From positions 9,679,519-9,743,518 of the forward strand of contig NC_064036.1 in NCBI RefSeq assembly GCF_932526225.1: 64,000 bases of DNA, read 5' to 3'. The translations under genes were made by a program, and so were the position numbers. The notes under the pieces are model-generated. The model was not told the origin of the DNA and searched no databases. It worked only from the letters and a program-made list of their open reading frames with translations. Below, piece by piece: positions 51,501 to 62,900 of the stretch (within the stretch, counting starts at the first letter, position 1; the number at the start of each line of letters is the position of its first letter). The stretch is from Nematostella vectensis (Eukaryota; Cnidaria; Anthozoa; Actiniaria; Edwardsiidae).

Positions 51501-51779
51501 TATTGAGTCCGTACTTTGGGCCACAGGGTGTCTGTGAAATGTGAACGGATCATCGTCTTTGACGAACACATTGACTGAACGATCGGCCGGATTCCACGCG
51601 AATTCTGCTTGTCTCTCTTCCGGTAGCGCTGGTCGGTCTAACACTATGTCAAGTTTCTCCGGCCTCGCTAAATCTCTTGCTCTATCATCCTCCTCTCTTA
51701 TAAAGTTCAAGGATTTATAAACTCCTTGTCTATTGTCGTTGTGATCGCTACGTTTCACTGCCGAGATCCTTGATCCCAT
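48517..51779 (-). CDS. SPSB: SPRY domain and SOCS box protein (GUSTAVUS type)
   Basis: Two exons: 51062-51779 and 48517-48659, joined in phase at GLD/PEP, giving 286 residues; human SPSB1 and SPSB4 have 273. The family recruits substrates through SPRY to an elongin B/C-cullin 5 ubiquitin ligase. The SPRY domain (about 85-238) contains [37 protein letters not shown] and [20 protein letters not shown], all diagnostic of SPSB1/4. The SOCS box is in exon 2: [15 protein letters not shown] (BC box), then [14 protein letters not shown] (cullin region). Start was taken at the ATG at 51779 (MGSRIS), by analogy with family N-termini. The frame stays open upstream to 51887, but those residues look like leader. 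Human proteins end at LLYQ; here QGW is added. The intron of 2.4 kb separates SPRY from the SOCS box. Orthology to SPSB1 versus SPSB4 cannot be decided. Confidence 0.95.
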
Positions 51780-54700
51780 GGTCGAGAGATGGGGATGTAG
51801 TGAAAAAATAGTTTGTGAATCCAACTTGAGTCCGTCCTTGTGGATCGATCTACCACAACTTGTAATATTCTGCCGTCTCGAAGACAATGTTGTACCTGTG
51901 GCAAGATAGTGAGTCAGTAAATTACACGTTAGATCACGCTCCCTGGTTCAGCTGAGAAAACTATCGTAATAAAAGGTCTGTGTGATCACACGGACGTTCC
52001 CTTCAACCCGCCAAACATTTGAAGATCGAAATGTGTTTAGAAAATCCAATTCTCTGTTCTCCTTCCGTGTACTTACTAGAGATATTCTCTAAAGGATCTT
52101 TGTTCTCCTGGTGATGAGCGAGGGTCGTTTGTGCTTTTACGACCACCGCTTCGACTCTTGTATGTGCCTGTTTGAATGGTCTTTGTTGTCATCGGAAAAA
52201 TTTCCTTTTTATTTATATCGTGTGCGTGTTAGTGAATAGAACCTTCTGCGCATGCGTGATTACTCGACCATGAAAGTAACACGTCTGAAAATCAACAACG
52301 TGTGACACACGCGCTACGGGTCATTTCCGGTGCGAGTAGCGGGATTACTTTGGACGAAATTTGCGCACGAAATCGCGAGCGGTCCGCTGCGTAAATGGCG
52401 TTCTGGGGCCCGCCGTAGCCTCCTGGCGCGGGTCGCGAATCGCGCTCCTACATCCTCAAACCGAAAACTTGTGAATTTTCTGACTTTTTTGCAAGCTTAT
52501 GCACTGACTGGTGAAAGCGCGAATTCTTTTCACCTATTATCAGTAAAGCTCAGTGTAATGTCGATCAATATTTAATGGTTAGTTTATGTGGTTGTGTGGA
52601 TCTGGCCTTCAGGCTTCTCAGATTGACTCCTAGTACAACAGGTGACTCGCGCATCCTAGCGTGGTGCTGAGTAGCTCAGCTAGTAACCGTATGTTCTTAG
52701 CGTGCAATCACCATGAAAACACAGCGCTTTGCTTCACCCCACTATCACCCCTTTGTTCATAGCTTCAGCGGAAGTAGGACGACTTTGAACAACTTTTTCG
52801 CTAATATTTCCAGCACTAGTTTTTTTTTTCTCTTATTTTTGTTATCTTACTTTGACATTTTTTGTGGTGAGGTGATGAGAATACATGCACCGATGTTGGT
52901 TACGGTTCACTGGAGCGCACGCAACAAACCCTTAGATCAGAGTATAGTGTTGAGTACCTAGCCATGTGCGCCAACCATCATTCTTATCACTGGGCATTTT
53001 TCAGGTTTCACTTCATCAATTTGTCCCTCAGCAGTAAATATCCCCGCTGCTGAAACCCGCTAAGGGCTCAGATCTCGTCCAGGCGATAATGGCGTGCTAA
53101 TCGTGGTGTGCGTGGATCACTCGGGGGCAGAGTTTTGTTCAGCGTCAAGCTCCGAGACTAAACCGATAGCTATTTTTACACGCCTGCCGCTGAGATATCA
53201 CGAATAGTCCGCCAATTCAACCAGAATAACTGCCAAGTCACGCATTCTTTTTCTCACAAGATCTTTACCCATTAGTTGCCTAGAAAAAGTACGCCTGCTG
53301 TTGCAAATAAAAGCCATTTTTATTCTGTTTGCTTTAGAATAAAGGCATTATTTACGATGTAAAAATACAAAATAAAGGATCTAATCCGCTTAATCTTAGT
53401 AAGACCATGAACTTATTTGTAGTCTGAATGCTATCTCAAAATAGCGCCGATTACACAAGCTTCACTCTGATAAAGAACAACCCGCTCAGTCCGATCGTAC
53501 GCGAACGCTTCCCGATTGCTTCCGAAGGTGCCGGAAATCCGTCGTAGTTTCAGGTAGCTCGGAGTTGCTAGGCGACTTGCGTGACAATGACGTCACAATC
53601 GAGGTGTTTATTGGTATTTTAATACACGTTTCGGTCCGTGGTTTTAATGTGCCTACTACGCGTACATTAAGGACAAAATCTCCTTAATTCGAGCACACTC
53701 GCGCATAATATGTATATTTTATTTAAAAGCCGCGATACTTCAAAAGTTGTCTTTAGAAGCGTTTATCACTGGGCTATTTCAGGCTGTTTATCGGTTCTTT
53801 ATTTGAGTCGGTCGAAAGGCGATAGCGTGATAGTATCGTGGGACGTGCGTTCGGGTGCGCTGCTGTGACTTTTTTCGGGCTGTTGTTACGAAAGCTTATC
53901 TGTTCCCCGCTAAAGTGTCTTGTTTATAGCGTGAGCGCTAAAGGCTTTGCTGGCCCGTTGAAGAATGATGGCATTTCACATGCTAACGTGAATGATCCCG
54001 TTGCACGAAAGCATTTTTGCCAATATTGACTTGATAGAGGCAAATGAAGAGTCTTGAATAGATAACGTTACAGCTAGGAAAGGAAATATACATATAGCAA
54101 TTAACTTTTAAGTTTAAATATAAGGAGAATGATTAAAGCGTTTTAAGAGAATTGAGCATCAAAGGCCCTGGAAACAAAAATGTTGAAAAGGCATATTTAT
54201 CCTTACATGACACTTGATTTGAAAGTTCACACTTTGGTCTTTAGAGAGCAAAAAGCCTCAAAAGCCAAACCCATGAAATTCGATAACCGTCCTACACTAG
54301 TTCAATAAGCCATCCTTCCCCTTATAAGGACGCAGTTACTTCTATTGTTCATCCTTTGCACTCCTTTTCCTGTTTTCATTCCTGTTTCCTTCAAGCTGTA
54401 TAGTTTCAGTCAACCCTTTCTTTCAATGCTGCCGTTGATTTATTGAAATTAATCGGAAATGTCATCCTCCCTTCCATAGTATATGCTACACTTCCGGCTT
54501 CTATAAGGGAGGCAGTTAACTTTTAATAACTAGAAGTAAAAGACTTTTACACGAAGTTTGTTTTTACGCGAATTATCAATTACACGCTTTGATTGATCCC
54601 TACAATCACTCCTACTTTCACGAAGCAAGATATATATATTATACTTATATACTTGATAGGAGCTGAAGTGCAATAATGGGGGAGGCGATATTCTGTCCAA

Positions 54701-56682
54701 GAAATCCTAGTATTTCCTTTCTTATTTTCCGCCGTATTAAGCAGGCATAGAGGTAGCAGTTATAGACAAATGGTCATTAATCCGTAATCTGAGTGTTTTT
54801 TATATCCGCGAATTCCTCGTGAATTGCCCCTTATCGTTGTGGTGTGTCTAGGTCTATTCTTGGTGGGTGCCCCGGGGTAGGGATGCCCCGCTTCCAACTC
54901 GACCACGCGCGAGCCAAATATAGCTTTTCATCGCTAAAGTCCAGAAGCCCTGAGGTGTTCAGGAGGTAGTGCACGGTTGGGTATTTCTTGGTTATCCTTT
55001 TTTATGTTAATATCACGTAATTAAAAAAAATCGCTCATAATTTTAGCATTTGAAATTTTGTGTTGTATTATCTGGTTGCTTATGTAATAGAGGCATGGCT
55101 TTATCAACCGTAACGGCTTTACACCTGGCCAAAAAGGCCAAAAATCATAGTTTCTATCAGGCCACCAGAAGTGTATACAACGCGTACTTAAAGATGCCCC
55201 ATGGCGGCACAGACGTGCCTAGTCTAACGGCGAAGACCACGTGAAGCTAGTACTTGTATCATTGTCCGTTACTCTGTGTGCTACAAGCTCCCCCCACGGC
55301 GGCGTTACTAGTAGACCGAGACAAAAAGGTGCGCGGGAGGACGCGTGACTTTTAGCCCGACTTCGCCGATATCTGGCGGTTATTGTTGGTGATAAGCTTA
55401 CTTTTTCTGACTACAATACTATTAACACTGATATCGGTGAAACTCTGTCTAAAGAGGAAGTCTGATAGCGTCAAAAGATAATGTGTTGCACCGCTATGAC
55501 GTCACTAGGTTATGCTTTGTCAGGTTCGAGATTAAAGTCGCCTTGATGTGGTGTCGTAAATAAATAAGTATGGCCGTGGTGAAATATGCGGAGAAAAATG
55601 TAGTTTTGGATTGGACGTTCGTTGGAAATTTTACTGCTTTGAGATGACAAGCCTTACCGACCCCCCCCCCCCCCCCTTCCCTCCACATATGTCCTGTTAT
55701 CGTAATTGTTCATCAAACTCTCGGCAAGGGGCCGTCTACATAATTGACTTATCATACATAGATCCCACGAAGGGAACCTTTTGGATGCAATAAACCATTT
55801 CTAGTTATCAAAGTTCTTGTTTTGAGCTTTTATGTTCTGTTTATATAAACCATAGAATTTTCCCAACAGGTGACCATGTGATTTTGCCCTAAAGCTGTGG
55901 TTGACTTAAAATCTTGTTCTCACGGTTATTTTGTTTCAGCCTCAGCTAGAATTTGATCCCGCAGGTAATAAACAGTGCAAATAAAGCAACTTTTTGCAGG
56001 GCGTGGATTGTTTCGACCCGACTACACCACAGGTAACCCGCGCGGGTGCCCGAGCCCTACCAGTACCGGCTCCCTTGTGTTCGAGTAGGTAACAATAGCC
56101 GTGGAACAGGTTAAAGGAGACTTCATTAGATATTCTGCTGGTTGAACCAAGTGTTTGGATTCTTTTAGATAATGATCAAATTAAATCTGTCCAATTTGGC
56201 TTTACAGAAAACAGGTTACGGAGGAGTCTTTGAAATTCGGCCAGCAGGTCACATAAAAATGAAAGCTCGCTAGACGAACGCGAACATTTTTCATCTCCTT
56301 TCCGAACCCTTTTCATCCCCTTCCCGAACCCTTTTTAAAGGGCCACTCTTACTCTTATTTTAGTTATTTTTTCATCCAGCCGATGCCGTTTACAAAGAGA
56401 TGTCTTGTTGACCTTTTTCATTTTTACACTAGACTTTCATGACAATCCAGTAGTGGCAGTTGGTAGCCCTGAATTGTTGGCGGGCTACTAGATTGGAAGA
56501 TTCGGTAGCGACTCTACAACTCGAGTCGTAGAGTGTAACGAATCAGCCTACGACTCCGCTACGTCGTTCGGCTAGGAAAGTCGTAGTGTATAATTCAGGG
56601 CCGAGACATATCGTAGGCAGGTCGCATACGATGACTAAACCTTGTGCTGTCTAAATCAGCCTTAACAGAAACAGTACTCTGG

Positions 56683-56755
56683 AAATCAGTCTCTATCTTC
56701 GCTTGTTTATTACCGTCATATTAGCGAAAAAACAAGCGAAGATAGAGACTCTGAT
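56683..56755. repeat. Perfect 21-bp stem hairpin
   Basis: AGTCTCTATCTTCGCTTGTTT (56688-56708, 21 bases) is exactly inverted at 56730-56750, around a 21-base loop. ATCAG on the left and CTGAT on the right extend the stem past a 2-base bulge. Size is compatible with a small-RNA precursor, but expression is unknown. Confidence 0.85.
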
Positions 56756-58030
56756 GGTACCAAGGGATCAGAAACGGACATAATGATGACAATCTTGGGA
56801 TAATCAAAATAATCAACGACATGATTATTTTCTGCTAAGTTCAGATTGGCAAAAGCGCACGTTACCTTGGCCGAAATCTAGCATGATTGCTCACCCGCTC
56901 TTCCGCTATCTGACGTTTTTACAGTGGTGCCATCCATTCAAGCCCCCGCATGCACCTTTATACTGAGTCACTTCAAACCACAATCCCCCTAAAGTGTGCT
57001 GAATCAGCGCATGAAACTAATAAAACTGATCAGAATAGCGTGTGATATATTTGGAAAATCCCCCATCAACTGGGGCCAAGCCACCCCAAGAAGTGTCGAA
57101 TGCCTCCATGTCCAAATAAGGTAATAGAGCACCCTCCGTCAATTTCATGGAACGAATTGTCTCCCACATGACAGCTTATGACAGCTTTATTTTTAGTGTT
57201 TTTAGAAATATTCTTTAACATGCGAGTCCGATATTTCCGAATACGTGTTATAACAATAGAGCTCTCTTGGTTATAATTTATTTTTCTCATTTCTTTGTTT
57301 TGATAAGATAATTTAATCAGGACAAATTATTATTAAAACAGTGTTTTGATGCTTTATTGCTTTCCATTAGAACACTATATTGAACTGTCTTGTTCACTGA
57401 ATAACCTGACCCGAAATATTTCCAATGAGTCTTATCGTGACTTCAAAGAAATCAAAAGCGAATCAAATATTTGGCAGGCGGCTTGTACTCAGGAAAACCC
57501 AGTGAGCAATGCTGTCCAAAATGTGACGACGCACTGCCGGTGATATAACCACCGGAAGTGATTTTGCCGCTCTTCTGATATGACGTCATCCAGGGTCAAT
57601 GTTAATTTTTTACACCACTTGATGAGTTAAGCGCTCAAACGGCGCTTTAGTAAATAGCTTCGGCGTGTCATTCCTTTGGACATATAATATTCATTTGTTA
57701 TTTAGCTGTCGGTGTCAAATGTCTTTTGTATTTTGCACAAACGTTCCGCGTACGAGCAGTGGCGGCGAAACACTGGACGGGGAAGTGTTTAAGTACTTGT
57801 TAACACCTCAAACCAATTTACTACAGTTTTATCTCCCACTTCCTCTCTTTACACGCCAAAATTCCGGTATCTCTATTTTATCTTGAAAGTTTTGTCCCTG
57901 CAAACCTAAGGAACGTCAAACCGCACTCTCCACAGTTTTCCCCTACTGGAGATATTTTTTTTTTCGTGGACAATAGCATACTTTCGATGCGCAAGTACAC
58001 CTTGAAGGGTGCGTAATGACGTTAAACTCG

Positions 58031-58214
58031 AGCTTACCGTCCTGAAGAGCATGTGAAAGTCACGAGTCGGTGGCTCATTATTTCTATGTTCTGAATTTCT
58101 TCTGACGGTTTGTTTTTTGGTTAATATGAGAGCAAGAACAAATCAACTTTATCTATCTCCATTAGTTTTGTCTAGACATAACCCGCCATTCTGAAAACCC
58201 CTTGTACACCATAA
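58031..58214. repeat. Dispersed repeat, copy 1
   Basis: Matches 60174-60380 in the same orientation, from TTACCGTCCTGAA to CCCCTTGTACACCAT. Differences are small substitutions and short insertions in the second copy. Confidence 0.9.
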
Positions 58215-59977
58215 TGAATGTTTCTCCTCCGCATAGAAATTCAATGCTTACCCAAATTGTCTGTTGCGTCACTGGTAAAAAAGGGTTTCCTCTAGGGGTG
58301 AGAGAGGGGTGTAAAATGGCAAATGCAATCAAATAAGAAATATCAATGATAAAAATACTTAGAGATAGTGATAGTCCTGAGGGAGTAACTCAGTGCAGTG
58401 GCCTCGTCTTGCGTTTGTTGGCAAGTGATTAGCAGCAGTCTTAATCCCTTTCTTACACTAGCTTTATGTGAACTTATCCGTGCTTATAAATGTTGTTATT
58501 TGATTGTTGTTGTCGTCTCAAACAGCAGTCAGATACACTCTTTGTTTATAAGAACGTCTAATTTTCAATTGAGGCTTATTATTGCGCACTTATTATTGTA
58601 GTATTTAAAGGCAAAAATTCATTTAATGGCGAAAATCCATTTAAGGGCCTTTTAAGTATTCGTTCTTTAATTGGAAAAAAGGCTGTATTATTCACGGTTA
58701 ATGCTTGCACGCGTGATGTCCATATTCGATTGTTTTACGTGATATATTTTCTAAAGGCCGGAAAAATTTGAACACCGTTTAACTACTGTATTAGTTTCGT
58801 GTGATAAAAATTATCAATTTGAACTTGAAATTATAATCTAAATTTTGCTGTTTGATGCATTATTTATGTGATGCTGTTGCGAACACGTACAATTGAATAC
58901 ACTCGCAAATAACAGGCTTTTATCTATATTTCTACCGCCTTGGCATTAACATCAAATCTGTCACCAAAAAGCATGTCTCCACAAGCAAGCAACATAAACA
59001 TCACAACACAACCGATCAAAATAACATACCGTGTCTAGCTCCTTGGTCCAACCAAAAGTTAATTGTTTTCCACCTCTCACGAAAACTTCAATTCTCAAAT
59101 ATTTTTCAAGTTTGGTGAAATTCCCTCCAATTTAAAAGGATCTTTGATTCGTCGCCTTTGCCTTTGAAAGTTCGCTCGCTTTGGTTTGGCGCTTGGACGA
59201 GTTTCTGTTTATATACTGGAGTTTGTCGTGACCGTTTGAAGAGCTGGGGTCTTGACCCGTGTTTTTTTTATCGGAATCGAATCACGTACACTTAGGGAAA
59301 ACCCGGCGTGTTGTGAACGCAGCATCGGCGGTCAACCTTTACATTTCAACAATAAGTTAAACAATGATTCACGGCTACATCATGGTGCGAGAGTTCGAGA
59401 GTTTTTTTTGGCTTAAAACGCCAATAATGTCGTGCAGATATGCAAGTTTATCCGTGATTTGTAGAGTTACCTTCCGGCTAGCTGGACCCGACTAATAATT
59501 ATTGCTACTTTACTGCGAAACTACAATCTGCGTAGGCGAAGCAGTACGCACCTATATGACGTCATCGTCACGCAACGACGGCGCAGAAAGAAAATGTAAT
59601 AAGGCTCCCCCCCCCCCCCCCCCCATATAAGTAATTGACTAAAAGATTAAATAACTCTACATTTGCGCTTTTTATTCTGGCAGACTGCTTACTTTTGTTG
59701 ATTTGATCTCACAGATATGTTGGCGAGACATTGCCTTCCTTAGGACTGGATTTTGATTCTAGCATATCTTTTATAGCCTAAACTCTGTTAAAGTGAAGAT
59801 AAACACAGTTAGCATCTTGCCATTGGAATTGTGAGCAATGTAGAATGAGTTTAGCGCCGTTTTAGCGTGATACTGTTGGGAAAAGCGGATACATCGGCTT
59901 CGATTTTCCACAAAAAAAACTTCGTGTGGTATCCCTGCGGATAAGGGACGAGTTGGCCTGGATTTGCCGCGGTGAAA

Positions 59978-62900
59978 ATGGCGGACGGAAGTGCGGCAAC
60001 TGTGCTCGCAGTTTTTGGAGGGGTGTTTTTGCTTCATCGCTCGCTGTATTTCCTAATACAGATTCTGAATGGAATAACGACATTTCTTCTGCCATACCTC
60101 GGCTTGTCTACGGATCTGAAACGTTATGGGTCGTGGGCAGGTATAATGGTGTCCTATGGAGTTCATAATAAGAGCTTATTACCGTCCTGAAAAGCATGTG
60201 AAAGTCACGAGTCGGTGGTACATTATTTCTATGTTCCTAATTTCTTGTGACGGTTTGTTTTTTTGGTTAATATGGTAATATATTCTGAGAGCAAGAACAA
60301 ATCAACTTTATTTATTTCCATTAGTTTTTTTTTCTAGACACATTAGCTCGCCATTCTGAAAACCCCTTGTACACCATGCTGGTCGAATTTTCCCGTCCAG
60401 TTCGCTTGGCCCCATGTGCCTAGACAAAATTAGGAAATGACCTGAATCATGTACAAGGGGTTTATTTGCCTAGAATTTTGTGTACATGTGTTCCAGTTTC
60501 TCATTCAAAGGAGCATTATGTTCCAACAATAATTTAAAAATAAAAAGTAACATTACAAACAAGACAGTGAGCATTATTCAAATGAGGGTTATCTATATAC
60601 AACCTCATAAGTAAAGCTTGGCCTAAACAGGGTATTAAGTTTTTAGACATCAAGGGTGTGGACTGAAGAAATAGTGCCCCTTGACACATGCCAGGTAAAC
60701 CAAACCAACACCGCACCCAATGAATTCATGCATGTACAGCGGGGTATTGGAAATTTGGTTAGGATTCAGTATCATAATAGTTGCACCCCTAGACAGGGAC
60801 AAGACACCCTACGCCAATTCAGGGACAGGATTTTATGGCTTAAAATCACAATGTTTAATGACTTTGTTCACAGTTGTGACGGGATGCACAGATGGGATTG
60901 GCAGATGTTATGCTGAAAAGGTAAAAATGTGTGGCCCAATCTTTTGTTTTAATAACAAGGCATTTAGGTGAGTAATTATTTAGAAATAAACTAAATTTAT
61001 CTAAACTATAATTTTTATTTATTTTCTTCTTTTATTTTCACCATATTTGTGTCCACCATAGGCAAAGCCAGGGGGCTGACCTAACAAAAAATAATGTGTG
61101 AGCTAAAGAATCTTGCCTACCCTCACATGTATTGGTTTCCCCTTCAATGGATCCACAATCTGTAACAAAACTAATGGGACACTTTCCCTCCCCCTTGCTC
61201 AATGTTGGAGGGCAAATGATCACCTTGCTACTGCTAGTGTTTTGAGCTGAAAAATCGCCTCTAACCAATATTAATCGGGGGGAGAGGGTTGGCGGTTGTT
61301 CGTATGGGAAGTGTCCCACTTACTTTTGTTGAGGATTGTCTGAGCAAGTGATTGACAGGTCCTGGAACAGGAAACACTATCGTTGATAACGCAACGACGA
61401 TACAACTATGCAAACGTCAAAATCAAACACATACAATTATCGTGCCAGGATCGTGCGTAAAATTGGACAGAAGCTTCAAAGACGACTATTTTTCATTGTA
61501 AACAATCTCATCTGTTTCTTCATGTGAGAAATACCGCCTATGAAGAATTTATTACGTGAGAGATTTTCACTACAACTTTAGTCACGCATGCTTGTCTCGG
61601 GGAGAAGGTCACTTCAATAAATTCATCTGTTTTACAATAGTTTTGCTAAATATCTGACACTTTGACACACAGTTATGCTTGAAGAGTTCAAGCAAAGTGT
61701 ATGCAATGCTTTTTCTTTGGAACATTCGCTAAAATTGACAGCTACAGACTACGTCTTCTGTTCTTGCTTATGTGGCTCAACGATTAACACCAACGGTTAA
61801 CCATTTCAAAAATTGTTTAAAAAATGCCTTACGAAAGAATTTGGAACTCTAAAATAATACAGTATTAACTTGAGATTCAAGCTCATTAATTGACACTAGT
61901 TTTGTTTAAATGAGGGTTTGCATTTTGGAGAGAGAGCTCATGGTAGACGGTTGACCGTCGTTTTACTAAGATAAAAAGGAAGTTCATTTTTATATAAACG
62001 GTCTACCACCGTTGACCGTTGAAAAAAGCCTTTATATTTCAAATCATTTGAAAGCTTCATAAACCTAAATAGCTGTGATGGTAATAGAATAGACGAATAA
62101 TTGAAGAAATCCGGCTAGCATGAGTGGGAATAATAATTTTCTAAAAATGGTAGACCGTTACACGGTCCACACCCGCTTTTTTGCACCGCCATGCTAAATT
62201 TATAAACACTTGTTGTGATGTACATTAAAAATGAAATGAGACGAGGCTATCATGTTTTCTACAACAGATTAACCGCCTATTTATCGCTTTCTTTAGTCGA
62301 TTTGTTATTTATTGTTTAATTGGGAAATACTTATTAGGCGATGATCTTTTTAGTCTCTAAATACTCCGAGGGATGGCTGCTTTTGCAAATGGAGACAATC
62401 GACACGATATATAGACAGTCTCTTTTGCAACATCAAATAAATATTATAGTTTACAAAATTATAGTCTGCAAATATCCTAGCGCACCTTCATTTAATTTAA
62501 ATTAATTGAATAAAATATTCCAAATAGCGCATAGATATACCAAAAGTATTCTCTGGGGACGTCAACATCTTTACTTCAAGCTCGAATAATTACTAGATTG
62601 AAAAACTTTCATTAGGGTATGCAAATAAAGAGAATACATTTTAAGAAATTGATGATAAGCGTGACAAATTCTAATCATTCCTCTTCTGAGACAATCTGTA
62701 ACAAAACTAATGGAACACTTTCCCTCCCCTTTGCTCAATGTTGGAGGGCAAATGATCACCTTGCTACTGCTTGTGTTTTGAACTGAAAAATCGCCTCTAA
62801 CCAATATTAATCGGGGGGGAGAGGGGTTGGCGGTTGTTCGTATGGGAAGTGTCCCACTTACTTTTGTTGAGGATTGCAGGTTTTGCCCCTGCACCCATAC

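Larger units (their letters stand above)
53588..59564. promoter_or_regulatory. Four perfect CRE palindromes TGACGTCA
   Basis: Exact 8-base sites at 53588-53595, 55497-55504, 57581-57588 and 59557-59564. TGACGTCA is the full CREB/ATF binding site. The last is 414 bases before the start codon of the second HSD17B12 gene. Function is inferred from motif only. Confidence 0.45.
51780..59977. other. 8.2-kb divergent intergenic region
   Basis: Lies between the 5' ends of SPSB (minus) and the second HSD17B12 gene (plus). No coding gene or RNA gene was recognised. Features seen are a GC-rich stretch near 52300-52460, four TGACGTCA palindromes, inverted repeats around 56508-56540 and 56688-56750, a dispersed repeat at 58031-58214, and C-runs near 55661 and 59607. 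Short open frames at 55050-55244 and 57665-57886 look random. Confidence 0.5.

Noticed and set aside
52660-52730. tRNA-like stretch with AGTAGCTCAGCTAGTAA
   Set aside because: No matching acceptor stem or T-arm sequence was found around it.
55095-55244. Small frame of about 49 residues starting MALSTVTALHLAKK
   Set aside because: No recognised domain, no splice context and no support beyond length.
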